A stretch of DNA of 64,000 nucleotides from Taenia hydatigena (GCA_036345935.2 JADWOT020001773.1:62001-126000), one strand, 5' to 3'. Numbered from the stretch's first letter, positions 21,183-35,482 are shown. A program made the numbers and translations. The notes: a model not told the origin generated them from the sequence alone.

Positions 21183-24100
21183 TCGGGACTACATCCAGCG
21201 CTAAGCGCAGACTGCTACTGTTAACGGCTGTCTTGATTAACAACGAGGTAACCGGATTAACGTTCTGATTGCCTTCTGCCATTTCATCCAATTGTCATTT
21301 AAATTTTCGCCCAGTCACTGATTAGATGGAAAGAATTGCAGATCAGAAAGGTGCGTTAATCAGTATAAATGTGGCGAAATTGTTAGATTTTATGAAGAGT
21401 GTCTAGTAAGCACCTACATCCCTTTCATTAGCTATTTTGTATGCATTTCTGAAAAATTCAGCTATTCCGAATCGTTTTGCCACGTTTTGGACCTTTGATT
21501 CCTCCAAGTGGACGTTGGGATAGACTGCCATGCGTGTATCTTCCCTTTGCTTGATGTTGGGTGCTTCAGGCCTTGTGTTTCCGGAAGGAAGTTCGAAAAT
21601 CGTCAACCACTGCGTATCTTGATCCATGGTCTGAGTTGTTGTAGCACAGCAATAACGTGTAAGGGCTTTCCATCTTACCTGCAAAAAGCTTAAAACTACA
21701 CACAGTACTCGCGGCTGATGCCCTTTGAGCACCGCTTGGGCTCAAATGGCATCACGTCCCTTCACGGCTCTCTAATTTATCAGGATACTTAGTGGTGCGA
21801 GTGACAATCCTCTGCTTCAAAACGTAGCCTTGATCTTACTCTAGCCACTTTCACCTGCCTTTAATGGGTTTTCTTTTGTAGATGCTTTAATTATATCGTC
21901 ATAGTTTTGTAAATAAACAGACATTATCCTTCTTCTGAGCGCAGATTGTGCGTGGGGAACCATTATACACAAGCTGTCAACATGGAAGCTACCAAAACAT
22001 TAAGGTGGGATGTTTAAATACTTGTCTTGCTTTCATTCTCCCACGTTTTGTCATAAAATAACCAAGTAATTGAGAGTTATCTTCGGTCAGCAGTTTTTGT
22101 TATGATAATTTGCCTCCTGCTAGTGTGCTATATTTAATAAAGTTTTTAGGCTCTGGTTGCATAGATCTTGGATATTTAGTTGAGCACGTGGTGTTTGAGT
22201 TAATTACGAGGCTTTCGAATTGCCATAAACATCTTATTCTGTTATTTGTCGGTATTTTCGAGCGAAGATGCTGCCTCCCTTATGCCTGCATCACCGCGCT
22301 TCGTCTCTTGTGATTTATTTGACTTACTTCTTTTTGAAACCCAGCTAGCTCTTCTACAAAAATTACATTAAATTTGATTGACAAATGTGGGTTCCCATGT
22401 TTCTAGCCTGATTTGTTTCAGTTTACTTTGTCTTGAGCTGCTTTACTTTCCAATTTCGATTGTAACACCTGTACCTTGTCATTGCAAAACTGCTTGGCCA
22501 TCATTGCTTAAGTACTAGTAACCTTCAAATTGCGATTCGACGTGGGCCTTCTTATTGCGTGAAGCAATACGAGGCGTTTATTCTTCACCTGCTCAGAGGG
22601 GACATAGCAGCAAAAGACATGAAAGAAACATACCAACTGCTGAAGGGGTGGGCGATTTAGCACAATGAATCTGAGAATGGCACACACTTACTTTGCATTT
22701 GCCACTAGAAGAGCATACACCACCGGAGAGTACGGAAAGTTTGCACCTCTCTCAGCTTCATACGTCTACTTTGTGATTCCTTACGTGAACATAAGGCACG
22801 CTACATCGTTCTATACTACTGTGTGAGTGCGTGCACTTATGAAAATAAAATGTACATGCTTCTATTTATCTTGAAATACTTTTGAATTGGCATCGCTGAA
22901 CTACTCAGAAGACCGAAATTGCATGTTTTGAAAAATATTCATAACCAGAAATTATATTATTTAAATAGCGAACCCTATGTAACTAGCCTAACGATTGAAC
23001 GCATACTACTCACAGTATGCAGACTCTTGTGAGCTGTTCTATTACAGGCCAAAGATTCTTAACTTTTAAGGATTGGCGCTGCTTATAAAACATGTAAGCG
23101 TTTGGTAAGGGAGTCGAAGTAAATTGCACTATTTCAGCTTCGTGTGATTTTTACATGCCGTAACTACACTGCAGCTGCTCAGAAAGCTAATCCACTCGTA
23201 CAGCTGATTACGCAAACATTGTGCCCTTGGCACCCGCCAACTGTGAAGGACATCATAAGGTTTACTTCCCATACGCATATGCACCCACGCAGTGGCAGAG
23301 AATGAATTTAAGTGCCCATCACATTGTCATTAAGCCACACAGCTGACAACCAGAAAAGAAGGTCGTCCCCAAAGCGGTAAGCTCCTCATTCGTGGTAGCA
23401 TTAGCAGTTCTTTTATTTTTGCTTGCCTCGCCCTTTTCACCAACAAAGGCAACATTAGGTGACAACGGCGGCAGGAGAGCAAACAACATTTCAGCGGGAC
23501 GATCTCAAACCAAGAGTATAGAATGCTTTTGCCAAACATGCCGCAGATAAGGTCTTTGGGTCAGTAAAGGGATGTATGGTCTGCAAAGTCTTCAAAAACA
23601 CCTACAGTAATGTGGCCGATTGGGTTGCGCAACGTTTTGGCAAGTAAAATACCTCCCATCTGGCTATGTACTCGAATTCCTACCAATCCATGTACTCTAC
23701 TCATAGATGCTTACTCCTGTAGTCTCAATTTTTTTACTCTCTATCCCTATTACTAGGTCAAAAGTAAATGGCACCTGACATTTATTTAACTATTTTTGGA
23801 TTTTTAGTTTATCCAACTAGTTTGTGCGAATGCACAGTCACTTTAATGACAAGCTAATGAAGCGCGTGTGTATGGCAAAGCTGAACTAGGTGGAAGTCGG
23901 AAGTGATTCAAGTTTTCCTCCAACAAAACAAGGGCACAATGTGTGCTTTCTGCCGTAGCCACATTAAAATTAATGAACCTTATTAAGGCATTAGTTAGTC
24001 ACGTCCTCCCTAGCTGCGACAAGTCCAAGTTTTGCGGGCCACCAATCCCTATTTTCAGTCCGGGTTTCCAAAAACGAATACAGCGACTCTTTTGACATGC

Positions 24101-27019
24101 TCTTTGACAAGAATTTAGAGCTTATTAAAATACATGTGTGAAATTAATTTGAGGCTTAATCAAAGTGTGCTCTCTGAATCCTTCACACTTGTTGACAGCA
24201 TAATTTCAGCAACTCGCCGCACCAAGAAGTGTGCTTTTATATATGAATCAGGTAAACTTGAACGCAATCTAGTTAGTAGCATAATGCCAGTAAAGCATCT
24301 TGGTTTTGATAAATCAAGTATAGCTAAGTCAAGAAGAGTACGAATCTTACACTGGTAGAATATCGAAATCCCTTCAATTAAATCACATCCTGTCGATGTG
24401 TAGTTAGACTCACATCATCACCTTCTTTGTTACCATTTAGGAGCATCTGCATGATGGAGAAAAACTCAAGGTCGAACGGATAAGGTAGCCCCCTACCATA
24501 CATCTTATTAAACAAATTGAAGCAGGTGTTATCATCTGCTTACCTCATATTCCCTCACACAGCGGTTTTGGCGGTTCATCAGCCCACCCCATTAATTTCC
24601 GTATTCATACGAAGAATTTCAGTCCAAACCATCGGGTTGGAAGGGATATCAGCAAGAGTGTTTATTATGCGGCTTTTGTGGCGTCAAATGCTCAACTTGC
24701 CTTTAAATGTCACTATCAAACCATAAAATTTTTTCGTATGGGGTCGTGGTAGTAGATTTTAAAGGTTTACATGTAACATGGAGTCACGATTCCACTTAGC
24801 TAGAAGACAATTGGACTTTGAATCCCATTGGCAGCTCCCTCTCTTTGTCGCGTGCCGATTTCCACACTGCTAAACTGTGGCTTCTTGTTTCTTAGCCACG
24901 ATGGTTGAATGAGTGTATGATTGCCCTATAACTGGTTCGTGATGGTTGGAATTCCCCTCGGTGTTCAAGAACACCTTTTAGTTATACGCAGCCTTCAACA
25001 CCTGCTATTAAGATTCGATTATATACAACTCGAATGCGCTTCCTTGTCACCACGGAGTGAAGACCATAAATACCTGTCATCAAGTCAAATCGATCATGTT
25101 TTATTCTTTCACTCATCGCTGTATATCGGCTCTATTTATTCCACCATGTAATGATCATGATCTTGGTTATACAAATCGCTAGTCACTCTGCCACTTCCTA
25201 CATCCAGCCGGATTGCAATCAGCCTATCACACGTGCGCCCAATAAGAGCTAAATGGATTTTCCATCGCCCGTTAAAATATAGCTGCGCCATATTTATTGC
25301 CGTCTCTTTATATTTTTTTTCCACGCATTCTTTGAAACTTTCGCTCCAATCCTTCGGCCCATTCGCCTGCATTTGTCTACAATTCCACCTCCTCATTCAT
25401 CCAAGTGCATATCTACACAAGTGATTAATGATAATCTTTTAAAAGAAGTCCCAGCATCCCGCACTTCTCTGCCCGCTCATCCACAAAACCAGTCAACCCA
25501 GCAAACTTCAATCCCCGCCGCCCTCACTTTGATCTTCTGATCCTATACCACTTCGTCACTCTATGCCTTAGTATTCTATCTCTCTACGCGATTCGCACTA
25601 CCGCATCCCCAAATTTTATCTCATATGCATTTGTGATGCTTTAGCCAAAGATGACATGACCATGCTCCTCACTACCGTGTGTCACTATATGGGGTCTTGT
25701 GACGTTGACGCAAACATCAATAGATGGGGGTTTATATTCCCTTGCCTCTCCCTCTCTTAGCTAAGCTCAGAAAGTTTTCTCCCCAAAACGGTTCCACAGC
25801 CTTCCCTGACTATTCAATTTGCACTCATTTTTAGTTCTTTCATTACAATTGAGAGATGAAATGACTGCTCAAAAGCCAGTCTTAACGTGTGGCCAGTCTA
25901 CAAAATAGTAAGCCAGTAGTTCTTCATGTTTTTCATCAACTCTGCGCTATGCATAGCTGAATGCAGAGGCGTCCAGCATTACCAAGGATTCATGGCTACA
26001 TGCAATGAACAATTTTATTTGCACAAGCACTATACCATTTGATCCCTTAGTGGAAAAAGAAGGTTACATTTTGAACTTAAGCAAATGACGATGCACACCA
26101 TTTGAAGCGCACTGAATTTGTGCTAGGGATGAAGGGCACGTGCAATTCCACACCTCAGTTCCATTAAAGTGTCATTTAAATAAGCCACTGCGCCTGTGCC
26201 TTTTCCGATCCGCGAATGATTTCTTTGCTTGTTAAAGTACCTCTGGATACAAACCAGTGTTCTACATGAAAGTGTAAATTTTTCGGAAACCATTACGTGG
26301 TCCAAGTACTGGCGAATATAACAATGATACCTGCTTAGCTTGCCGTTTTAGGGCACAGATAATCGCGTGCTCATTAATGAACAAGCATGCAACACTGTAA
26401 GATAAGTAGAGTGGCAGTGACTGCTATGAATTGGAAAAAAATGACCGAGGAAGCCTCTGCAGCTTTGTCTCATTCTTGCGTAGGATTTCGGGCATATTAA
26501 AGAATTATAGGGGAACACTGACTCAGACTCGGGTCTAAGACAGGGAAATGACTAACGAATAAATGGCCGACGTTAAGCAAAGAGAATACAGCAAGGTGTG
26601 GAATGATTGCCGACTCGTACGCAAATAAGTAAACTTACAGTGCTACCATGAAAGTGATAGTAGGTGAGGCCGATGTAGTAGACAACGAGGTGGGATTCAG
26701 ATCGACAGGGAAAGAAAGGAAGGAGGATGTGTGGGAGTAGGAGAAGCTACTTACCATATTACACATTATTTTAACATCCCCTTAATCACAATATGACATC
26801 AAGCAACTGAACAGAATTTCACTCATTTCCCATTTTGAAACCTTATTTGGGCCATAATTCCTGTTCAAGTCCTATTTTAAGTGACAAACACCAGATCTCC
26901 CTTACCCCACTACAGGTAAAACAGCGGTCTAAGACAAGAAAGCTTGTATTCACTTAAATATGAACACGATGAACGAATTAGTTTACAAGGCTGAGCTTTT
27001 CATATAGTGTTGCAGATAA
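18331..27019. other. Long gene-poor interval
   Basis: Several ORFs of 60-110 codons occur on both strands (for example minus 18881-19126 and minus 21403-21732), but none has a recognisable motif, a conserved partner copy or a convincing exon structure. Apart from the (AC)n tract at 21142 I see nothing to annotate. Confidence 0.5.
21142..21181. repeat. (AC)n microsatellite
   Basis: About 20 uninterrupted AC units. The Cys/Val and Thr/His repeats of overlapping ORFs here are artefacts of this tract. Confidence 0.95.
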
Positions 27020-28171
27020 TTAAATCACAGATTCCTGCATCCGCCTCCAAATTACGTCTTGACACACCCATTCAAATATGTCTCCGCGATTTGTGATGTC
27101 TCCACCACTATCTTTGATGTGCCATATTCGCCAGTTCATGGGCGCAGTCAATAAAGGAGAGTTATTGACGAGGCCGAGTTTCTTCGCATAATCCATGAAG
27201 AGGTCCATCCCACTTTCCTCCTTGTTCCTCACATCGTCTATAATTACAATTCCAAATGTGTGCTTGGGCGACAAGGTCCTAAATATGGCTAGTAGTTCAG
27301 TAATAATGTTAAAGCCATCCCTTGGAAACAGTGAAAGCTCAAGTGCATAGAGAACGCAGTCAAACGCGGCAAATTGCGCTTTACTCAGGCATTTCTCGTA
27401 CGAATCGCCACGAAGTACTACGTTACCAGTATCCGGAGAAAGATAAAAGATATGTGTCTGAGGGAGGTAACGATGAGTCTGAACGTAAACCGATGTGGAA
27501 CGGGTGGAATTTACTATGTTGAGAAATACATTGCTGTTTACACGCAACGGGTGCACAGGATAAGGTGCTCTGCCTCGCTTTGCCAAGATGGAAATGTACA
27601 CAAGGCAGTTGACTGTTTCATACGCACCGTAAGGAGCTCGAATTTGTGAGAACTGAAGGTCAAATTGCATTTGATTAAAGTGCTGCTCAACGGCTCTGCA
27701 AATGTCTGCAGTGCGCGGAGGTGACTCGTCTGAATACAGCGTTGTACAAACCTGTCTGTCAATCCACCTCCACTTGCTGATGTATGAGTAGGGCGTTTGT
27801 AGGAAGAGAATCCACTGCCAGCTTGGAATCGCTGTGCAAACATTCACTATGTCAACAACACCAAGGTATTTGCACAGCATTTCAACCAAATCTCGACCGA
27901 GGTCCGTGATCTTCTTATTTTGCCGTTCCACCTGAAAGATGTAATTGGTAATTAACCGACTACTATGAATATTTGAGACAGAATGAGAATAAACTATCAA
28001 ATGCGTCATGCTTGATAAGATACAAAAAGCAGAAGACACCTAGGCTGTAGCTTTCAGTTAAACTGAGGGAATAGTATTTTCCGATAGTCGGGTAGACTCT
28101 ACTTACTTCCATCTCCATATGGTGATTCCTTACGAACGCTTTGAAGCTCTCGCAGCGTGAGTAAAGTAGGA
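27020..28171 (-). CDS. F-box protein, FBXO4-like (main exon intact, 5' end partial)
   Basis: The main exon (27931-27020) is open for 303 codons to a TAA, with the acceptor ATCTTTCAG|GTGGAA. An upstream exon (28171-28107) follows TCTTGCAG, ends GAA|GTAAGT and joins in phase, reading CESFKAFVRNH and MEMEVERQNKKITDL across the junction. A start at the MEME methionine gives about 307 residues; an earlier exon is also possible. The N-terminal part has an F-box pattern (ITDLGRDLVEMLCKYLGVVD, then VCTAIPSWQWIL). The C-terminal part (FDCVLYALELSLF, FGIVIIDDVRNKEESGMDL, IFEWVCQDVIWRRM) follows the order of the GTPase-like domain of animal FBXO4, whose SCF complex ubiquitinates substrates. The FBXO4 assignment rests on remembered pattern similarity; F-box membership is firmer. 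A broken inverted copy lies at 32590-33675. Confidence 0.7.
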
Positions 28172-31100
28172 CTGCAAGATGAGCCTCAAATTATCTTCAC
28201 CATTGAGAAGCGAGAGCTAATTAACTTGATAGTCCTCTTTAAGTGCAGTTCGAATCGTGCTTACATTAACCTGCGGATGTGTTATCACTCGTCCTCATCA
28301 CGTGAAAAACAGTTAGATTTCCTCCAATCTTTCCTTATATTATAGGTTCGGGACAGCTTAAGTGGAACAGCATTGTTGACTCATAGTTAAGCGTATCCAG
28401 GTTAGTAACCGGCAGCAGAATGTGGTGTGCGGGAAGGTACTTGTCTCAACTGTGATTTGATTTGATAGACTATTGACTAATGTAAAGGCTAGTTCTCTTG
28501 GTCACTGGTGATTCTCGATAGAGTTTACAGTTTAGCCAAATTCCGTACTCAAAGAGCATTCCAGTCTTACATATAGCTATGATTGCGCTGAATGTTTTGA
28601 AAAATTTTTCGGCCTGTGAATCCATTTTCCAAACTGGAATAGACTCTAGTCAGGTTTGTATTGCCACGGAAGGTGGGTGACTTTGACTTTAAGTATCTCC
28701 CTAATCGCATAGAAACTTGGAGATCGGCACAGATGCCTCGCATGTGCTTTCTTTCGTGGCTGATTACATTGCAACGGGTGACATTGAATGTTGACCAAGG
28801 AATGATTAAAGAGGGTGGGCTGTGCAGTGATTGTTTGTTTGCGTGACCACAAAAATGGTCAAGAACCCTGCTTAACAATGCACTGCTACGCCGCTTGACC
28901 CTTAAATTGACTTAGAATTCTGACCGGATATCTAGTAATGCACCATTTTACCCCAAGATGGCTTTCAGCTCTGTCCATGCAGTCATTTTATTCTCGGTTG
29001 ACTGCCACAATGGCCCTGAACTTTATGCAAAAGTCTATTTCGACGCATTTTTACATCATTAATGTTACCGAATCATTGTTAGGCATCAATTAAAACGTCA
29101 GTCGACTTATAAAATCACATTAATTTGTATCCAAATCTTTGTTACTAGGCCATTCACTGCATAAAAGGAACTTGAGCCCTGTCCAGAGCCTAATTTTGCG
29201 TCATTTGATCACGAATTGACCTTGAACCGAGTCCTGCCTCGGGAATGGCATTGTGTCGTTTTCGCTCCTAAAGCCGCTTCAGTCTGTGTCCGCTTCTTCA
29301 TATTTATGTCATCTGACATGGATCCAGTTTCCTTCATTTGTCTCCCAAAATGCCGTTTAACCGCGCCCTAGCACTCACTATTGCGGCATCAGTCCTCAAA
29401 TAGGACCTTGAAGTCTGTCCAGGGACAATCATTGTGTCATTCGATCTGCATTGCTTGTGAGGCTTTAGGTTTAGGCCGAGCGAACTTAGCCACATTGCCT
29501 TTAGTGGGCCGGTTAGCTACCTCGCCATGCCAATGCAATAAGAAACCCTTCCTTTTGCCAAATATTTTATATTCTATTTAAGTATTATGGCCTAAGGGAG
29601 GTCAAGGATTCTGCATCAGCGAAAGTGTGGCGAGGTTCACTTCATGTGCTGCACCGTCCTATTCAACTCAAACTCCTAAGAGCCATTTCGACAGAACAAA
29701 TATTCCTCTCAACAAAGCCTACAGGTCTCTACATTAATTTTAGCTGCAAAAATATGGCAACCGACTAATGATTGGCTATCAAGTTTGCTTATGTTTTCAA
29801 CTAAATAATAACGAGATCTTCAGTTCTACATTCTTGCACCTGGTGAACAATGCATGCTGAGGCCGTGAAGCAGGTGGATGTTTTGGGATATAGCTGTCGG
29901 AAGGTTCAAGTCTGCTTAAAATTTACTGCGTTGCTAAGATGACTGATTGCCAACGCACATCCGTGTTCAGCATACTAGCCAAAGGTTAACTGGAGCTAAA
30001 TTGTTGCCGCTGTTGAACGAGTTCAGTCTGTTAATCCACGCTAATGCTCTCTTCTACAGCGCTGAATTTCAACAGCAGCACTTCTTTTGCAACAAGATAA
30101 TTAATACGTAGGCGTTAACAAAATAAGAGGAAACGATTCGTTCTGAAACGTAAACTGCCATGAATCTAATCTAACCGACTCGACTGATTTGCGATTAACC
30201 CATTATCAGAGTCAGTGATAGTTAACTTATTTCACATACTTTAAAGGTTTACCATGCCACCTCTACCTATTAAGTAAAGCTTGTGTAAATGGTCTTGTAT
30301 GCTGTAAAGTTGGCACATACATGTACCATTTTCTCCGAGCTTGTAATATTTAGTCGATACTGAACTCTAGCGAACTGGTAAAAGAAAGAACTAATTCAAA
30401 GTGCAGTTTCGGGCAATGAGCATCTAACCATCTAGCTTAAGTAACTATTAACTTGAAGTCCCTTTAATGAGTGCAGAGTGCTTAATGGTAGGAATCTTGA
30501 TCACAATAACCTCCCCCCATCTCCTTCATCTCCTCCAAAATTGTCATCGTCCCGCTTATAAAAACTGTTCACAAAGTACTCAAAATGATCATATGTAGCC
30601 GACTTAGTATCCTGGAGACTGATGTGTCACATCGGAGGTGATAAGAGTGATTACGGTCATAATACACTTCGATCAACATAGCGGATGGCGCCTACAATGG
30701 CACTACCTTGCAGAATTCACCACGTATAGCATGGAGCGGAATCGGCAAGTGGGAGAAGTCTAGAGAAGCACATTGTTAATTGCTTTCTTCCAATAAATAA
30801 TTGGTGTCAGCGAATCCGCTGTAAGGAATAGATTTTTGTGCGTGCCCATCAGTGAGGTGAGATATTCATCAACAGGTATGATGTGTTCCAGTGGGCTGCG
30901 TTTCCAGTCGCCACTGCCAGAACTGAGTCGAAGTTGAGTGCTTGTGTGAGACGCAATAACCCCAAGACGGGATCAAAAAGGTCTCTCTAGCCTCACAGAG
31001 GAAATAAAAACAAAGCTTTCTCAATTAGAATAATCTTAAACGCCTGGCGCAGCCTTGCGATGATCAGGTCGTATCTGAGGCACAGCATTGTCACAGATAC

Positions 31101-32589
31101 AATTTGAGGTACCGATTTTACCCTACAAATCCTAAGCTAGGCAAAAGGGATGATTTGCCAAAAATGCCAATCGCATTAACTGCTTAGAGCCACTTTCGAC
31201 GGATTGCGTAAATGTCTTCGTAAAATCGCGAAAACGTAACGGTAGGTTTGTAGGCTGGAGTATTCGATTGGATTTAAATCCTTTCTGCTGAAACTTTACT
31301 GCTAAGATCGGCGTGCGTTGACGGGCATTATGGTCTGTGGGACCTTCCAACTACTCTTGTTCTTGATCCTTAGTGAAACGAATTTAGTTAGGTAGGGGAG
31401 ATTTCAGCTAAAAACTAAAGTTGGGATTCAGATAAGTTGAGGATGCGACACAGATTTAAATTAGCGTGCATTCCACTGCTGCCGAATCAAAAGACAATTA
31501 TCTTAAAAAGTATTACTCTCTTCTAGTAGGCGGACATTCTGTTAAGCTGGATGAGTTCATTCAAAATAAACTAAAATTTTAACGATCGGGTAGAAGCTTC
31601 TATGAGGACTGCTTTGTTCTGAAATGCTAACCCTCACATAACAAGCTCGGGTCAAACGAAGGTGTGAGACAAGTTTCCTATATCTAGGGTAGATGCTTGA
31701 GACGAAGAGTAACAACGTTGAATCACCTGCAATGCGCATCTATTTTGAAGAAGACGTGAATTCTAGATGGCGAAAATTAAGAGTAATTTACGATTCGCTG
31801 TATCAAGATCACACATGAATCTCCAAATCCAGCATCACCTAGAAAATCGAAGATACATGGGCGCATGGAGCTCTTCGTTTGCGCTTAATTTATAAGATGG
31901 AGCTGCTTTGCTGATTAATTTGTGGTAAAAATTGCATCTTTTTTCAAGCGTCCTGCATGATTCACATCACCGCCAGTTCTTTTAATGATCTATTAACTAA
32001 ATCACACGGCAAAGGCTTTACTTCATCCGAAGGGAACCACATCAAGCATAAAATCTCTTTTATCTGCCGCAACGTTAAATGTAGGAGTCGCGAAGCATGG
32101 ACAGTGCTTGCTATGTCCCTGCACCTCTTCTGGAACTATCAATCTGTGTGCTGTAGTGCGTTTTAGTAATTATGATAAAGATATCAAAAATGGGCAAGTA
32201 ATCCGTGATGAGACATCTCTACCACGCAATATTGCATGCCGAACCACAGCAAAAGGACCCCCTTCCGTGCATGGATGATCCGAAGTCCCATGCTAATGAG
32301 GTCCCACAAGGACTTTGACTTCGGCTAGACGCTAGAATATCCAGTGTGCCTTATTACACCAAGGGTTTGTTATGAGGAGTAAGTAACTGCAGAACCATAG
32401 ATCAATTCATGCAATTACACAGCAAATGCGTTTGTCCACAACGAGGTGTGATTCCACATTTGTGAGTAAACGTGGTCATTCCATGAACTGCGTTTAAGTG
32501 GCACTCACAAGGTTGACTACCTCTCGCGTCCCAACGGCGAAGACGATTTGCGTTCCCGCACCCACTCGAACTTGACTAATTTGTCGGGA
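28172..32589. other. Spacer between the two inverted F-box copies
   Basis: AT-rich and centred on the axis of the inverted duplication. The copies' similarity does not obviously continue into it. No gene supported. ORFs up to 103 codons (minus 28567-28878) lack motifs and partners. Confidence 0.45.
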
Positions 32590-33675
32590 GTTCTTAAATT
32601 TCCCGCCAGAATTTGTGAAATGGAGTTGGAAGTAAGTTGAACCTCTCAGACTTTCTAAATAAATGATTTGCCGAGTAAGATATGTTGAATTGTTCGCTTT
32701 CATTGTAATTTCGAGTAGTTCTACTCGACAGTTAATTAATGAATGCATTTTGCAGGTGAGATCAAACAATAAGAAGATCACGGACCTCCGTCGAGATTTG
32801 GTTGAAATGTTGTGCAAATACCTCGGTGTTGTTGACATAGTGAATGTTTGCACAGCGATTCCAAGCTGGGAGTGAATTCTCTTCCTGCAAACGCCCTACT
32901 CATACACCAGTAAGTGGAGGTGGATCGACAGACAAGTTTGCACAACGCTGTATTCAGGCGAGTCACTTCCGCGCACTGCAGACATTTGCAGAGCCGCTGA
33001 GCAGCACTTTAATCAAATGCAGTTTGGCCTTCAATTCCCACTGATTCGAGCTCCTTATGGTGCGTATGAAGGCGTCACATGCCTTCTAGTTCTTTCCATC
33101 TTGACAAGGTGGGGGAACGTTTACCGCCCCATACATCCATTGGAGCTAGACACTTATTTCTCTCTGAACATTGTTAACTCTACCGACCCCACATCAGTAT
33201 ACACTGAGCCAACAGATTATCGGCCTCCCGAAAATGTCTACTATCGTCCTGCAGGGTCCACCGACTTTCAACTTGTTGGCAGTGAATTGGAGGGGATCCT
33301 GAGTAGTCGAATACCACGATTTACTGCATTCGACTGCGTCCTCTATGTGCTTAAGCTGTCCCTCTTCACGAGACACAGCTCAAATATTGTTATCGAGCTG
33401 CAAGCCATATTGAGGACCTTGTCAGCCAGACACACTTTTGGATTGTAATTATAGACGATGTGAGGAGGAAAGAGGAAAGTGGAATGGATCTCTTCATGGG
33501 CTATGCGAAGCAACTCGGTTTCTCTAATGACTCACCTCTAATGACTACGCCAATAAACTGGCGCATTTGGCACGTTCAAGACTGCAACGATCATATTATG
33601 CAGCGCAGGGACATATTCGAATGGGTGTGCCAGGATGTAATTTGGAGGCGAATGCAAGAATTGCAATTTAATTAG
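32590..33675 (+). pseudogene. FBXO4-like F-box pseudogene (nonsense plus frameshift)
   Basis: Inverted paralogue of the gene at 27020-28171. The upstream exon ends at 32631 (RICEMELE, donor GTAAGT), the acceptor is TTTTGCAG, and the main exon starts at 32756 (VRSNNKKITDLRRDLVEML). The Trp of SWQWILF in the intact copy is TGA at 32873-32875. A 1-nt deletion near 33443 (FGIVIIDD becomes FGL-stop) shifts the rest, which continues in frame +1 as VIIDDVRRKEESGMDLFMGY to the shared C-terminus IFEWVCQDVIWRRM. Exon-intron structure is preserved, so this is a duplicated rather than a retroposed copy. If either lesion were a sequencing error, the copy would still have the other. Confidence 0.8.
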
Positions 33676-35482
33676 CTACGACACTTTGTAGAATGCTTGG
33701 CTTTGTGATTGAATTTGCTTAGTTTGTTATGTAATAAGCAAGATTTGTGCGATCTTGTTTTTATCGAAGATGCTTTTTATCTGTATTGGGGTCAGGGATC
33801 TGGTGTTTGTCGCGTTGAATGGACTTGAGTACGCTTCTGCACGGTCGAAGAATAAGATATGATGATTGAAGCATTGCTTGATGCAGAGGGTGGCTTCTTT
33901 CATTTCGACTAATGCACCTCCTTCTCATTCCCCGTTGATCTAAGTCCCACTGCATTGTCAACTCAATCTGACTTGCCTACTGACGAGTTGGAAGTAGTTT
34001 TGCAAGTACGAATTTTTTACGCACAAGTTCGCGTATATTTTGCTCCTTGCAGCACTCACTTTGATTTACATTACTTAGTCCATTGCCCGTCATCTTTAGT
34101 CAAACGCCTCATTTGGGTGCTCTTTTCTCCTCTTCTTTGATCAAAATCGGAGTCAAAACCTCCTGAGGCTCCCGAGAAAAGATCACCGAAATGCCACACA
34201 GGAATAAAACCATCCCATCTAAATTACAGTGTTACATAATTGTCAATCAGTGAACGCATTGAAACCTGTGCCCTGAATTGGCAAGATAAATAGTCGCTGT
34301 TATTAATTCCACCAGTAATTAGACAGCCTAATATTTTATGGAGAATCCGCACCTCTACATGAAACGTCTACATGATACGTCATGGCGACAACCCCTCTTC
34401 TGATTCTGTCAACATCAACTACTGAGCACATTAAAGTAAAAGGCCGCATCCACTCCAAAGTAATGGCAGCACTACAAGGTTTTATTTCAGCAAAGTAGTG
34501 TTTATCAATGTATTCACGCCCTCATGAGATGACTGATCTTGCCAAGTTCAAAAATCTTGCAAATCGGTGCATACATCGTTTTCATGGTAGCCACTCAGTG
34601 GACATTGTTTGCCCCTACAGTGGAAGGGACACCGAATTTGCCGTTATGTGGGGTTAGGATGGTGTGATGTTTTACACTAAAGTCGCGTCCTCCATTACGA
34701 GTATCCGTCACTGTGACTAATGCAACATTGTGGCAGAAGGCGTGGATGCAGCCAACTCCTATCCTTGAGTTGATTCACCTTAACAGTGAGGTGATCGTCT
34801 TAGCTATGTAAGCGTGTAATTTGCCTGATTCTTGCTTTATTTCGTATTACCCTTAGGCATGTAGGAAACGATTTCCACATCCCTGGTCGGATTCATTTTT
34901 GCTGTTGCGTAGCATGCATACGTGACGTGTGCTTCTCAGCACCAAAGCAATGTTAGCAAGAAGGTTGTTTACAAAGATAACAGCAAAGCTGATAAAGACT
35001 AATTGTCTTTTGTGCTTTCGGATTTGGGTTTAACCAGTTAAAAAAACCAACCGAAATGTAGTGTGATTATTTTCTCGGCAATACAACCATAGGCGTGTGT
35101 ACTGTGGTGAATTTTCCCATCAAACGGGCAGACTCTTTTCGTAAACGCATGGTGCAGTGCTCCTGTTACTGCTCTTCTAGGTGCTGCCATTGCCTTTCTT
35201 TGGTAAGGATTCACTAAAACTAAAAAGGGATTCGCTAAATATTTTTCTTTCATGCAACCTTATTACCACAAATGGCTTGTCGAGTATGCACAACCGAATG
35301 CATTGGAATTTTACTCCAAGAGGAAGTGCCAGGTCTAACTCTGCGATACGCGGGCTCACGGCCACACAAATTTGTGACTGGACGTTACTTCGCTGGCCTG
35401 ACTTAGCGTTTCGGTACTTTGTAATTAGTGTTGTTGTTAGATGTTTTTATTTGTTTAATGGCGTGCAGGCACAGGCCTTGAA
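33676..35482. other. Unassigned interval
   Basis: No gene supported. The minus-strand reading TKRVCPFDGKIHHSTHAYGC at about 35140-35080 resembles the plus-strand TKRVCPNSVKFIHCTCSISK at about 44610-44670, so a duplicated piece of some coding or transposon-derived sequence may lie here. Confidence 0.3.

Noticed and set aside
20958..21268. ORFs with poly-(Cys-Val) or poly-(Thr-His) stretches
   Set aside because: Translation of the (AC)n microsatellite.
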